Of a stretch of 64,000 bases of DNA, positions 43,758 to 52,802 are shown piece by piece. How positions within the stretch are numbered: the first letter of the stretch is position 1; each line of letters begins with the position of its first letter. Location of the stretch: assembly GCF_002019855.1 (NCBI RefSeq), contig NZ_CM007717.1, forward strand, positions 8,193,750-8,257,749. The letters run 5' to 3'. This DNA is from Streptomyces antibioticus (GTDB lineage Bacteria; Actinomycetota; Actinomycetes; Streptomycetales; Streptomycetaceae). Under the pieces are notes generated by a model, which had not been told where the DNA came from, ran no database searches, and saw only the letters and a list, made by a program, of their open reading frames with translations. The translations under genes were made by a program, and so were the position numbers.

Positions 43758-44333
43758 ATGGCGACGCGCGATCCCGACCGCAAACGGCAGCAGCTCATGG
43801 AAGCGGCCCTGGCCGAGTTCGCCGAGTACGGCGTGGCCGGCGCCCGGGTGGACCGGCTCGCCAAGCGCGCAGGCATCAGCCCCGGCCTCGTGTACTCGTT
43901 CTTCGCCGGCAAGGAGGGCCTGTTCGAGGCCGTCTACGAGGCGATCGCCGAGCAGACGGTGGACGCGGTGCCCATCGACGCCGACGACCTGGCCGACTAC
44001 GCCGGCCGCCTGTACGACGCCGCGGCTCAGTACCCGCAGGTCATGCGGTTTCTCGCGTGGTACTCACTCGAGCGCGCCGAGCGACCGGTGCCCGCGATCG
44101 TCGCCCGCTCCATGGACGAGAAGATCGCCGCCATCGAGGCGGCACAGCAGCGCGGCACCGTCACCTCCGACAAGCCGGCCGGCGAGATCCTCGCGCTGGT
44201 CCTGGCGCTGGCCAACATGTGGCAGCACCACACCGAGGACGTCGGCCACCTCGTCACCGACGCACAGCGGCGCAGCGTCATCACCGACGCCGTACGCCGC
44301 CTGGTCACCCCGGACGAGCCCGGAAGCGGCTGA
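43758..44333 (+). CDS. TetR-family repressor
   Basis: Repressor of 191 residues. The N-terminal HTH is complete (LMEAALAEFAEYGVAGARVDRLAKRAGISPGLVYSFFAGKEGLFEAV) and a helical ligand domain follows. ATG 43758 was chosen; an upstream frame start would run through the operator. It is divergent from the SDR operon and presumably represses it and itself through the paired palindromes at 43674-43742. Confidence 0.92.
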   Translation: MATRDPDRKRQQLMEAALAEFAEYGVAGARVDRLAKRAGISPGLVYSFFAGKEGLFEAVYEAIAEQTVDAVPIDADDLADYAGRLYDAAAQYPQVMRFLAWYSLERAERPVPAIVARSMDEKIAAIEAAQQRGTVTSDKPAGEILALVLALANMWQHHTEDVGHLVTDAQRRSVITDAVRRLVTPDEPGSG

Positions 44334-44427
44334 CCGCGTCACGGCGGCCCGCCGGACCGGCAAACGACGTCGATGTCGGCGTCGGCGAGGGACTCCCACC
44401 GGCCGGCGTACCGGCGCCCGTTCTCCG

Positions 44428-44826
44428 TCAGACAGCCTCCGGAAGATGGCCGAGGTGCTGGATCACCCGCTCACGCAGAAGGAGGTACTCCTCCCAGCGG
44501 CGCGGCAGAGGGCCCGGCGGGCGTTCGACGACACGGGCGGCGTCGACGGTCTGGCCGAGCCGGAACTGCTCGCGTGTGAGGTCGAGTTCGACGCCGCTGG
44601 GCAGCCGGTTCCACCAGTGGAAACCACGCTGGGTCCCGTCGAGGTGCACCTCACCGACCACCAAATCACCGCCGAAGACGTCGTTGACGACCAAGGCCGT
44701 GATGTCACAGTGCCCCCAGGCCGGATTGCCGGGCTCCCAGTCGGGCTGGTCGTCGGGCGAGCAGGTGTCGGCGGCCCAACTGGCGCGCAGGGCTCTGTCG
44801 AGATCGAGCAGGTTCCAAGGGATCAT
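44428..44826 (-). CDS. YunG-like protein
   Basis: Protein of 132 residues. LRASWAADTCSPD, WGHCDITALVVNDVFGG and FHWWNRLPSGVELDLTREQF match the YunG family, whose invariant Cys and His suggest a papain-like or transglutaminase-like fold without a proven reaction. The ATG at 44826 gives the usual family start; a longer frame runs into a tandem repeat and looks non-coding. It converges with the TetR gene. Confidence 0.85.
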   Translation of the reverse strand: MIPWNLLDLDRALRASWAADTCSPDDQPDWEPGNPAWGHCDITALVVNDVFGGDLVVGEVHLDGTQRGFHWWNRLPSGVELDLTREQFRLGQTVDAARVVERPPGPLPRRWEEYLLLRERVIQHLGHLPEAV

Positions 44827-44850
44827 GCCGCCAGGGTCGCAGCGGCCACT

Positions 44851-44901
44851 GACATCGCGGAGACGGAGACACCGCGGAGACGGCGACATCGCGGAGACGG
44901 C
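44851..44901 (+). repeat. Three tandem 17-bp repeats
   Basis: Units of the form GACATCGCGGAGACGGM occur three times in a row with one or two changes, in the gap between the divergent YunG-like and AraC genes. Confidence 0.9.
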
Positions 44902-44998
44902 GCAGGAACCGCGAAGGTCCCCGAGGCGGTGAGACCCGACCGTATCGGACACAGGATGTCGGGTCCGGCACGGTGGGGCTTCCCTAGCGTGGAGATCA

Positions 44999-45886
44999 AT
45001 GAGGGAAGGACGGCCAGGAGTGCTGGAGCGGCTGAATCAGGCCATGGACCACATCGAGGAGCACCTCGACGAGTCCATCGACGCGGCCGAGGTGGCCCGT
45101 ATCGCGATGACGTCGGAGTACCACCTGCGGCGGGTGTTCTCGGCGCTGGCGGGCATCCCGCTCTCCGAGTACATCCGTCGTCGGCGGCTGACGCTCGCCG
45201 GGGCCGAGGTGCTCGCGGGGGAGCGGACGCTGCTCGATGTCGCCGTGCGCTACGGGTACAGCTCGGGTGAGGCGTTCGCGCGTGCCTTTCGCGCCGTGCA
45301 CGGGGTCGGCCCCGGCGAGGCGCGGCGCACGGGTGCGGCGCTGCACTCCCAGCCGCGGATGTCCTTCCGGTTGATCGTCGAAGGGAGCAGCAGTATGCGA
45401 TACCGGGTGGTGGAGAAGGACGCGTTCCGGCTCGTCGGCAGGGGGACACGGGTCCCGCTGGTCTACGAGGGGATGAACCCGGCCATCGTGGAGTTCGTCA
45501 AGAGCATCGGCAAGGAGACGCTCGGGCGCTGGGAGGAGTGTGCGGCCGGGGAGCCCGGCGGTGTCGTCGCCGCCGTCAGCAACCACTCCGCGGAGGACGC
45601 GGAGGGCACCGAACTCGACTACTTCCACGGTGTGGTGAGCGACGCGGACGTGCCCGGCGCTTCGGAGAGCCTCGACGTCGAACCGGGGACATGGGCGGTG
45701 TTCGAATCCTCGGGCGAGTTCCCGCGCGCGGTCCAGTACCTGTGGCGGGACGTGTACACGCAGTGGTTCCCCTCGAACCCGTACCGCAGCCGGCCGGGTC
45801 CGTCGCTCTCGCGCACACGGGTGTCCGAGGACGGCACTCACGCGGAGGCGGAGGTGTGGATCCCGGTGGAGCGGGTGGGCGGCTGA
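44999..45886 (+). CDS. AraC-family regulator with GyrI-like effector domain
   Basis: Regulator of 295 residues. The N-terminal double HTH (HIEEHLDESIDAAEVARIAMTS, then LLDVAVRYGYSSGEAFARAFRAVHG) is followed from about residue 133 by a GyrI/BmrR-type effector-binding domain (YRVVEKDAFRLVGRGTRV ... VWIPVERV). This is the layout of Rob-like regulators that sense bulky organic compounds. ATG 44999 follows GGAGATCA. No obvious target gene is adjacent. Confidence 0.9.
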   Translation: MREGRPGVLERLNQAMDHIEEHLDESIDAAEVARIAMTSEYHLRRVFSALAGIPLSEYIRRRRLTLAGAEVLAGERTLLDVAVRYGYSSGEAFARAFRAVHGVGPGEARRTGAALHSQPRMSFRLIVEGSSSMRYRVVEKDAFRLVGRGTRVPLVYEGMNPAIVEFVKSIGKETLGRWEECAAGEPGGVVAAVSNHSAEDAEGTELDYFHGVVSDADVPGASESLDVEPGTWAVFESSGEFPRAVQYLWRDVYTQWFPSNPYRSRPGPSLSRTRVSEDGTHAEAEVWIPVERVGG

Positions 45887-46205
45887 AACCCGGCGCCGGT
45901 CATGGAGCGGGGCGCGGGGCGCGGGGCGCGTCCAGCCCTGCCGCGCGTGGAGCCGTTCGTGCTGATCCTGCCCGCTCCCGGGACGGAAGAGACGGCCAAC
46001 TGGCCTAAGCATCGACGCCGTTGCGGTCCGAGCGGTAACCACCTCATGCCCTGCTCGTTGGGCCGGTGCTGGTTGGCGCTCATGATCACGGGCCGCCCCT
46101 GCCTCTCCTCCTCGCCGATACGCGCGGCGCGCGGTGCGGGGTGAGGGGCTGTGCAGGCCCGGACGACGGAGCGCCTCGTCTACGACGGTGGAGACGCGCA
46201 AAAGC
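45887..46205. other. Intergenic stretch without a gene
   Basis: Between the AraC stop and the asparagine-synthetase-like start I see no supported gene. It contains a short GC-only run with three repeats of GGGGCGC near 45908-45930 and no clear terminator or promoter. Confidence 0.6.
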
Positions 46206-48035
46206 ATGTGCGGGATGGTCGGCTTTGCCGGTTTCGCGGGCGGGGTGCCTGAGGGCACCGAGGATTTCTCGCTGAAGTTGAAGGGGATGCTCGAAGCCTT
46301 GTCCTGCCGCGGCCCGGATGCCTCCGGCGTCTGGACCGACGATTCGGCAGGGCTGGGGCACACACGGCTCGCCGTCGTCGACCCGGTCGGCGGGCGGCAG
46401 CCGATGGTGCTGGAACGCGGCTCACGCGGACCCTTGGCGGTCGTATTCACCGGCGAGATCTACAACCACGCTCAACTGCGGGCCGAACTGGGTTCGTTCG
46501 GGCGCCGGTTCGCCACCCGCGGCGACAGTGAGGTGGTGCTGCACGCGATCGACACCTGGGGCGTGCACGCACCGGCCCGGCTGGAGGGCATGTTCGCCTA
46601 CGCGGCGTGGGAGCCGGTCGCCCGGCGACTGACGCTCGCGCGGGACCGGTTCGGCATCAAGCCGCTGTGCTACGCGCAGGTGGACGACGGTGTGGTCTTC
46701 GCCTCCGAGCCCAAAGCGGTTCTGGAGCATCCCGCGGTGTCCGCACGCCTGGACCCGGACGGCCTGCGGGAACTGCTGCTGTCCGCCCACCCGATGGTCA
46801 AGACGCCGGGCCGCAGCGTATTCGCCGGTCTGCGCGAAGTGGCCCCGGCGACGGTCGTCTCGATGGATCCCCGAGGGGTGCGCGCGAGCCGGTACTGGTC
46901 GCTGACCCCGGCCGAGCATCGCGACGACCTGCCCACCACCGTGGCCCGAGTACGGCAGTTGCTCCAGGACTCGGTCAGCGGACACATGGCAGCCGACGTG
47001 CCGGTGAGCGTCCTGCTCTCCGGCGGCCTGGACTCCAGCGCCCTCGCCGCGCTCGCCCGACCCGGCACCGTACCGCTGCACACCCTGACGGTGGATCTCG
47101 GCACCCGCCGCTCCGACGGCGACGCGATGGGACGCGATCCCGACGGCCCCTACGCCGAGTTGATGGCACGTCACCTCGGCAGCACCCACCGCCGGGTCCG
47201 GTCGACCGCCGCAGCCCTGTCCGATCCCGCACGGCGGGCCCGGGTGGGCCGGCTGCGCGACGCGCTGACCCTCGGAGACTTCGACACCTCGCTGCTGGAT
47301 CTGTTCGGTGCGGTGCGCGAGCACTTCAAGGTCACCCTCGCCGGCGACGGAGCGGACGAACTGTTCGGCGGCTACCGCTGGTTCACGCCCCGGGCGGCGG
47401 CGTCGGGCACCTTTCCCTGGGCCACGGTGCTCGAACGCGCCGACCTGACACGTCTGCTCGACCCGGCGCTGGCAGCCGCCCTGGATCTGCCCGGACACCG
47501 CCGCGAGCTCCACCGCGCCGCGTGCACGGAGATCGAGCATCTGCCCGGCACCTCGCCCGAGGAGGCGGCTCTGCGCCGTGTCAGCCATCTGAACCTCACC
47601 CGGTTCCTGCCCTGCCTGCTGGACCGCGCCGACCGGCTCGGCATGGGCGTGGGCCTGGAGGTGCGTGTGCCGTTCCTGGACCACCGCCTGGTCGAGTACG
47701 TCTTCAACGCCCCGTGGCGGTTCAAGACCTTCGACGGTCGCGAGAAAAGCCTGCTGCGCGCCGCCGTCGCCGATCTGCTGCCCCCGCCGGTGCTGGAACG
47801 GCGCAAGAGCCCGTACCCGCTCGTCCGCGATCCCGCCTACCGCACCGCCCTCACCTCCCAGGTCACCCGGCTCCTGGCCGACGGCGGCCCCGCCCTGGAC
47901 CTGCTCGACACCGCGGCCGTGCGCCGCCTGCTGCTGGAGGCCGGCGCGGAGAGCCGTTTCCCCCGAGAGGGCCTGGAACTCGTCCTGGACCTGGACCAGT
48001 GGCTGCGCACCTACCGCCCCGCGCTCAGCCTTTGA
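46206..48035 (+). CDS. asnB: Asparagine synthase (glutamine-hydrolysing) type amidotransferase
   Basis: Class II amidotransferase of 609 residues. Cys2 (MCGMVGFAG), exposed after Met removal, is the glutaminase nucleophile, and RGPDASG and the GDSE segment complete that domain. The synthetase half has the PP-loop SVLLSGGLDSSALAAL (near 272) and the later LAGDGADELFGGYRWF. It uses glutamine and ATP to make asparagine or, in many secondary pathways, another primary amide. ATG 46206 is required for the N-terminal Cys. A thiolase gene follows 118 bases later on the same strand, so a specialised amide product is possible, but a housekeeping role cannot be excluded. Confidence 0.92.
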   Translation: MCGMVGFAGFAGGVPEGTEDFSLKLKGMLEALSCRGPDASGVWTDDSAGLGHTRLAVVDPVGGRQPMVLERGSRGPLAVVFTGEIYNHAQLRAELGSFGRRFATRGDSEVVLHAIDTWGVHAPARLEGMFAYAAWEPVARRLTLARDRFGIKPLCYAQVDDGVVFASEPKAVLEHPAVSARLDPDGLRELLLSAHPMVKTPGRSVFAGLREVAPATVVSMDPRGVRASRYWSLTPAEHRDDLPTTVARVRQLLQDSVSGHMAADVPVSVLLSGGLDSSALAALARPGTVPLHTLTVDLGTRRSDGDAMGRDPDGPYAELMARHLGSTHRRVRSTAAALSDPARRARVGRLRDALTLGDFDTSLLDLFGAVREHFKVTLAGDGADELFGGYRWFTPRAAASGTFPWATVLERADLTRLLDPALAAALDLPGHRRELHRAACTEIEHLPGTSPEEAALRRVSHLNLTRFLPCLLDRADRLGMGVGLEVRVPFLDHRLVEYVFNAPWRFKTFDGREKSLLRAAVADLLPPPVLERRKSPYPLVRDPAYRTALTSQVTRLLADGGPALDLLDTAAVRRLLLEAGAESRFPREGLELVLDLDQWLRTYRPALSL

Positions 48036-48153
48036 CCACCCCGCGTTCAGCCTTTGACCACCCCGCGCTCCACCAGGACCACTGCGCACGCCCCCTGAGC
48101 GCTCTCTGCACGACCCTCGCGCCCCCTCACCGTCTCAAGACACGGAACCCCCC

Positions 48154-49377
48154 ATGCCCCCGCACGCTGTGATCACCTCCACCGTCCGCACCCCCATCGG
48201 CCGTGCCCACAAAGGCGTACTGGCCGACGTACGCCCCGACGACCTGCTCGCCGCAACCGTCGCCCAGGCCCTGGCCCGCACACCCGGCCTGGAACCCGCC
48301 CACGTCGACGATCTGATCGTCGGCTGCGCGCTGCCCGGCGGCGAGCAAGGGTTCAACATCGCCAGGATCGCCGCCGTCCTGCTCGGCTGGGACCACGTTC
48401 CGGCCGTCACCGTGAACCGGTTCTGCACCTCCTCGCTCCAGGCGATCCGCATGGCCGCGCAGAGCGTGCGCTGCGGTGACGCGGACGTCGTCGTCGCGGC
48501 CGGCATCGAGTCGCAGTCCCGGCTGGCCCACGGCAGTTCGGACACCTGGCCGGGCACCGAGAACCCCGCCTTCGGCGAGGCCCGGGACCGCACCCGCCGG
48601 CGTTCGGGACCGCGTACGGCCCCCTGGACCGATCCGCGCGACGACGGCGCTCTCCCCGACCCCTACATCCCGGTCGGTCTGGCCGCCGAGAACGCGGCCG
48701 ACCACTACGGCATCACCCGCACCGCCATGGACGCCTACGCCGTCCGCTCCCACCGCCTCACCCAGCGGGCACGCGCCGAGGGCTTCCACTTCGGCGACAT
48801 CATGCCGGTGAAGCTCCCCGACGGCACGACCGCCGAGGCCGACGACTGCCCGCGCACCGGTGTGACCCCGCAGAGCCTGGCCGCACTGCCGCCGCGGTTC
48901 CGCCCCGACGGACGCGTCACCGCCGGAAACAGCGCGCCTCTGTCCGACGGCGCCGCAGCGGTCGTCGTGATGTCCGAGGAGTACGCCCGCGCCCACGGAC
49001 ACGCTCCGCTGGCCCGGATCCTGGCCACCGGGGCGTCCGCCGGTTCCGCCGAGACGGAGGGCCCCGCCCCCGTCGCCGCCACCTACGGCGTCCTGGCCCG
49101 GGCCGGCATGTCCCTGGCCGATGTCGACACCATCTGCGGCAACGAGCCCTTCGCCGCACAGGTTCTCGCCTACTGCGCCGAACTCGGCCTCGACCCCGAG
49201 CGGATGAACCCGCACGGCGGCTCCATCGCACTGGGCGAACCCTACGGCGCCGCCGGAGCCCGCCTCACCACCACCGCCCTCACCACCCTGCGCCACGACG
49301 ACCTCAGCACCGCGCTGATCACCGTCGTCGCCGCGGGCGGACAGGGCATGACCATGCTCCTGGAACGCGCCACATAG
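48154..49377 (+). CDS. Thiolase-family protein with altered active site
   Basis: Thiolase-fold protein of 407 residues. The nucleophilic Cys is present in VNRFCTSS (near 91). In the second half GNEPFA matches the NEAFA motif. The usual GHP motif, which carries a catalytic His, reads GEP in GGSIALGEPYG (near 361), and the second catalytic Cys is Ala in VVAAGGQGM. Acetyl-CoA acetyltransferase activity as usually understood would therefore be impaired. It may instead be an acyl-CoA binding or ring-forming variant. It follows the asnB-like gene on the same strand. A 21-base duplication spans the asnB stop (48018-48060). Confidence 0.87.
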   Translation: MPPHAVITSTVRTPIGRAHKGVLADVRPDDLLAATVAQALARTPGLEPAHVDDLIVGCALPGGEQGFNIARIAAVLLGWDHVPAVTVNRFCTSSLQAIRMAAQSVRCGDADVVVAAGIESQSRLAHGSSDTWPGTENPAFGEARDRTRRRSGPRTAPWTDPRDDGALPDPYIPVGLAAENAADHYGITRTAMDAYAVRSHRLTQRARAEGFHFGDIMPVKLPDGTTAEADDCPRTGVTPQSLAALPPRFRPDGRVTAGNSAPLSDGAAAVVVMSEEYARAHGHAPLARILATGASAGSAETEGPAPVAATYGVLARAGMSLADVDTICGNEPFAAQVLAYCAELGLDPERMNPHGGSIALGEPYGAAGARLTTTALTTLRHDDLSTALITVVAAGGQGMTMLLERAT

Positions 49378-49414
49378 CGGACACGGTCACCCGCATCAGC
49401 GCGCGCACGCGACA

Positions 49415-49720
49415 GAACCCGGCGACGTCGGCGACGTGTTCCTGAAGGTGGACGCCGACCGGACACGCATCGACGCCGAGGTCGAGGCGATGGCCCTCGC
49501 CCCCGTCCCGACACCGGTGGTCCTGTGGCGCGAGCCGCCCGTGCTCGCGATCGCCGCCGTCCCGGGGACGACGCTCGGCCGCCTCGGCGGCCCGTCGACC
49601 GGGTCACCGGCGGCATGGGCCGCGCCGGGCGCCGCCGTCCGCACCCTGCACGACGCACCGCTGCGGCTGTGGACCCCGGCGTTCACCCACGGCGACCTCC
49701 ACGGCGGCATTCCGTCACGC
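49415..49720 (+). pseudogene. Remnant of an aminoglycoside-phosphotransferase-like gene
   Basis: The frame reads GDVGDVFLKVDADRTRIDAE, then VLAIAAVPGTTLGRLG and FTHGDLHGG. The last holds the HGDLH catalytic loop of the APH fold, but the protein breaks down straight after and both ends are missing. From 49730 to 50083 I see no gene, only the leader of the next one. Confidence 0.6.
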
Positions 49721-50083
49721 GTTTGCCTCTTACGACACCCGCGGCGGTAGCCCGACCGTGTCCACCCACCGATGACCCCGACCAGCCCAGTCCCGGATCC
49801 TGCTGATCATGGACTGTGGGAGGCGCGATCCCCCTGCTCGGCACGGGGGCGACGTCGACTTGAGGGGCCCCAGGGAACCGCCCCGATCGGCTGAAATTCG
49901 CGGCCGTGGATCCGGTACGGAAAGTAGCGATCAGCCGATGATCACTGTTGCGTGATGGCTGATTATGTCTACATATGGTGAGTGCGATGTCACCATCAGT
50001 AATCGCCGGTGGTGTGAAGGATCGCATCGTTCGGGCGCCCGGTGCACGCCGGGGTGCCCTTCAATCACCTGGAAGGAACGAGT

Positions 50084-50881
50084 GTGAGCGTTCGCTTTGG
50101 CGTGACCCGGAAGAAGGCGCTCGTGGCAACGGCGCTGGCCGCGGCCGTCGCCTCGACACTCTTGGGATCGGTGTCCGCGGTCGCGGACGGCGACGGTGGC
50201 TATGGAGAACAAGAACGCCCCGATCACTGGGGAGTGATCGCCCGCAACACCATCGGCTCGCCGGTCGCCGACCTGCGGAACGGCCCCTTCGGCTCGTTCG
50301 GCGTGACGGACTCCTCCGGCAGACCGCCGTACGGACGAGGCAGCCTCGGCATCGCGGTGTCGGACCAGTCCACCTCGCTGACCCCCGCCAGCGAGAAGGT
50401 CGACTTCGGCAACGAGGTCGACTTCTTCGGCGATCCGGTGCAGGGCCTGCAGAGGCTCGGGTTCCACGTCTTCCAGACCGGGGAGAACGTGCAGCGCGGC
50501 GGCGCGGAGAACATGCCGAACATCCGGTTCGAGATCGATCCGAACCTGGACGCGCTTCCGAACGACAACTACTCCACGATGGTGTGGGTGCCGGACGCCG
50601 CCCCCGTGACGAACCGCTGGAGCTCCTTCATCGATGCCACCACGACCGGCTACTGGTTCCTCTCGGGCAACGAGACCACCTGTACGCAGGCCGCCCAGTG
50701 CACCTTCGCCCAGTTGAAGGCATCGCTCAACGACGGCGGCGACGGCGCGACCATCTACACGGCCGCGGTGGGCAAGGGCCGCGACCACATGTGGATCGGC
50801 GCCGTCGACGGCCTCCGCATCAATGACAACATCTACGACTTCGAGGCCAACGGCGTCAGGGTGCGCAACGACGACGACTGA
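50084..50881 (+). CDS. Secreted protein of unknown function
   Basis: Protein of 265 residues with a clear export signal (VTRKKALVATALAAAVASTLLGSVSAVA, cleavage likely after VADG or nearby). The mature part is rich in Asp, Asn and Gly and reads like a beta-rich exoprotein (VDFGNEVDFFGDPVQGL, FVSSFIDATTTGYW-like strand, MWIGAVDGLRINDNIYDFEANGV). I do not recognise the family. The start is GTG 50084 after AAGGAACG; a candidate promoter TTGCGT and TACATA lies near 49950-49975. A strong hairpin ends the transcript. Confidence 0.8.
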   Translation: MSVRFGVTRKKALVATALAAAVASTLLGSVSAVADGDGGYGEQERPDHWGVIARNTIGSPVADLRNGPFGSFGVTDSSGRPPYGRGSLGIAVSDQSTSLTPASEKVDFGNEVDFFGDPVQGLQRLGFHVFQTGENVQRGGAENMPNIRFEIDPNLDALPNDNYSTMVWVPDAAPVTNRWSSFIDATTTGYWFLSGNETTCTQAAQCTFAQLKASLNDGGDGATIYTAAVGKGRDHMWIGAVDGLRINDNIYDFEANGVRVRNDDD

Positions 50882-50911
50882 CGTGGCAGGTCATCGCGAC
50901 CGCACCCCTCT

Positions 50912-50957
50912 CATGAGCGGCTCCGTCCGACACCCACGTCGGCCGGAGCCGCTCATG
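50912..50957. terminator. Strong bidirectional hairpin
   Basis: CATGAGCGGCTCCG (50912-50925) pairs perfectly with 50944-50957, and CCGAC/GTCGG extend the stem inside. It separates the convergent secreted-protein gene and the small HTH gene. Confidence 0.85.
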
Positions 50958-50971
50958 TTCGCTCACCCTCG

Positions 50972-51250
50972 TCACTCCTCCCCGGAGAACCGCTCCCAGG
51001 CCGACTGGCGCGTGATGCCCAGCGCCCGGCCGATCCTGGCCCAGGTCACACCACGCCGCCGTAGCTCCGTGACCCACATGCGCAGATCGGCCTCGACCTG
51101 GTCGGCGACGGCCACGACCCGGGGCAGCCGCTCCAGCATCTCGGCATCGCTCAGCTTGCCCCACATCGGCATCCGCAGCTCGGTCGGACCCGGGCGGTAC
51201 TCGGCCACGATCGAGGCGGCCAGGTCCACGCACTCGGTGCAGATGTTCAC
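50972..51250 (-). CDS. Small HTH protein with N-terminal CxxC
   Basis: Protein of 92 residues. It opens with MNICTECVDLAASIV, a possible metal or redox pair of cysteines, and closes with a helix-turn-helix-like stretch, RGVTWARIGRALGITRQSAWERFSG. This resembles sigma region 4 or small resolvase-type HTH segments. It could bind DNA, but its targets are unknown. Confidence 0.7.
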   Translation of the reverse strand: MNICTECVDLAASIVAEYRPGPTELRMPMWGKLSDAEMLERLPRVVAVADQVEADLRMWVTELRRRGVTWARIGRALGITRQSAWERFSGEE

Positions 51251-51369
51251 GCCCGGATGTCAGGAGGATCCTGACAAGCAAGGGGGTGGATACGCCGAAA
51301 CGGCGGCCCCGGGGTCGGGGGCGCCGTTGTCATGCGTGGTGCGTGGTGGTGCTGTGTGGCTGGGTTGGT

Positions 51370-51783
51370 TTAGTACCAGCCGTGGGACTGCCAGAAGTTC
51401 CAGGCGGCGACGGGGCTGCCGTAGCGGGAGTTCATGTAGTCGAGGCCCCACTTGATCTGGGTGGCGGGGTTGGTCTTCCAGTCGGAGCCGGCAGAAGCCA
51501 TCTTCGAGGCGGGCAGGGCCTGGACCAGGCCGTAGGCGCCGGAAGAGGAGTTCGTGGCCTTGACGTTCCAGCCGCTCTCGTGGCTGACGATGTTGGAGAA
51601 GGCCTTGTACTGCGCGGCGTCCGGGATCATCTTGTGCGCGATCGCCTGAGCGCTGGACGCGGACGACGTCGCCGCGTGGGCCGGGGCCGCGGTCATGGCG
51701 ATGCCGGCGGAGGCGGCGACCAGGGCGACGGCGGTGACGGCCTTCTTCGGGCTGGCGATGCGGCGGATGACGGAGACGGACAC
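51370..51783 (-). CDS. Secreted transglycosylase/lysozyme-like protein (SLT fold)
   Basis: Exported protein of 137 residues. The signal peptide covers the first 37 (KKAVTAVALVAASAGIAMTAAPAHA). The mature part is a short SLT/lysozyme-like domain with the catalytic Glu in SHESGWN, GAYGLVQALP, and the closing WNFWQSHGWY typical of small actinobacterial resuscitation-type muralytic proteins. It should cleave peptidoglycan glycan chains during growth or germination. GTG 51783 was chosen; an ATG at 51828 would add a charged leader unlike a signal peptide. Confidence 0.88.
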   Translation of the reverse strand: MSVSVIRRIASPKKAVTAVALVAASAGIAMTAAPAHAATSSASSAQAIAHKMIPDAAQYKAFSNIVSHESGWNVKATNSSSGAYGLVQALPASKMASAGSDWKTNPATQIKWGLDYMNSRYGSPVAAWNFWQSHGWY

Positions 51784-52163
51784 AGAGAACCTTTTTCTTC
51801 GGGGACGTTGCGGTCGCCCGCAGTGCAAGGTGAGTCACCGTGCATGCGTCGGCGCCGAGGCCCGGGGGGCTTGTCGGCGCCGTGCGACGTCATCCAGATA
51901 AGCAGGCCGGGAAGGCGTCCGCAATGACCCCTTTTGCTAGTTATGGTCGTATTCGCCGACCCGACCGCCCGTGTGAGCTGGCTCTCAATGCGCAGGTCAG
52001 AGGCCGTTATGGCATGCCCATGGCGTCCGAAATGTCCTACTGGGATGGTTAGTAGGTGATGTGGGTCATGTGGGGTGCTTCACCGGTCAATGGCCCTCGA
52101 ACGTGACCCCTGTCTCGAACGCGGCCCCGATATCCCCCTTGCCCTCCACCCACACCCCTCTTT
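51784..52163. other. Divergent intergenic region, no gene seen
   Basis: The gap between the secreted muralytic gene and pnuC has no supported coding sequence. It holds a GC-rich hairpin (51848-51888, GTCGGCGCCG arms). I looked for the c-di-AMP riboswitch pattern known upstream of muralytic genes and did not find it. Confidence 0.6.
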
Positions 52164-52180
52164 ATAGTCACCACGACTAT
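52164..52180. promoter_or_regulatory. Operator overlapping the pnuC promoter
   Basis: ATAGTC (52164-52169) and GACTAT (52175-52180) are perfect complements around ACCAC. The left half overlaps TATAGT, a good -10 element, and the ribosome site AAGGAG begins 2 bases later. Repressor binding would block transcription of the NAD-salvage genes; an NrtR-type regulator is a guess from context. Confidence 0.65.
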
Positions 52181-52193
52181 TAAGGAGCTGTCC

Positions 52194-52802
52194 GTGAACT
52201 GGAACCTGACCTGGACCGAAGCGCTCGGCTTCGCGACCGGCGCCGCCTGTGTCTGGCTGGTGGCCCGCCAGCACATCGCGAACTGGCCCGTCGGCATCGC
52301 CAACAACGTCTTCTTCATCGTGCTCTTCGTCCAGGCCGGCCTGTACGCCGACGCCGGCCTCCAGGTCGTCTTCATCGCGCTGGCGGCCTACGGCTGGTGG
52401 ACCTGGGCCCGAGGCGCCGGACCGGTCACCGGCGGCGCGCTGCCGGTACGCCGCACCACGGGCACCGAATGGGCCTGGCTCGCCGCCGCCGGCGTGCTGG
52501 GCACCGCCGCCCTCACCCTGCTGCTCGACCGGGCCACCGACTCCACCGTCCCCTTCTGGGACGCCCTCACCACCGCCCTCTCCCTGACCGCCACCTACGG
52601 CCAGTGCCGCAAGCTGCTGGAGTCCTGGTGGCTGTGGATCGCCGCCGACCTGGTCTACATACCGCTCTACGCGGCCAAGGGCCTGTACCTGACCTCCCTG
52701 CTCTACGTCGGCTTCCTCGTCCTGTGCGTGGTCGGCCTCCTCGGCTGGCGGCGCACCCTCGCGGCCGCCGCCCCGCGCCCCGCCACGGCGGTGGCCGCAT
52801 GA
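52194..52802 (+). CDS. pnuC: Nicotinamide riboside transporter PnuC
   Basis: Integral membrane protein of 202 residues with seven or so hydrophobic segments. It has the PnuC signatures NWPVGIANNVFFIVLF near the start and ESWWLWIAADLVYIPLYAAKGLYLTSLLY near the end. It facilitates uptake of nicotinamide riboside, which is trapped by phosphorylation. The start is GTG 52194 after AAGGAG. Its stop overlaps the start of nadR (ATGA), giving a transporter-kinase pair under one operator. Confidence 0.93.
   Translation: MNWNLTWTEALGFATGAACVWLVARQHIANWPVGIANNVFFIVLFVQAGLYADAGLQVVFIALAAYGWWTWARGAGPVTGGALPVRRTTGTEWAWLAAAGVLGTAALTLLLDRATDSTVPFWDALTTALSLTATYGQCRKLLESWWLWIAADLVYIPLYAAKGLYLTSLLYVGFLVLCVVGLLGWRRTLAAAAPRPATAVAA

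Noticed and set aside
44851..44901. CRISPR-like array
   Set aside because: The three 17-bp units are directly adjacent with no spacers, and there are no cas genes.
46206..49377. asnB and thiolase as part of the actinomycin cluster
   Set aside because: They are 24 kb beyond the terminator of the acmA operon, with many unrelated genes between, and actinomycin needs no such amide step.
51784..52163. c-di-AMP (ydaO) riboswitch before the muralytic gene
   Set aside because: Expected conserved stretches of the aptamer were not found; only an ordinary GC-rich hairpin is present.
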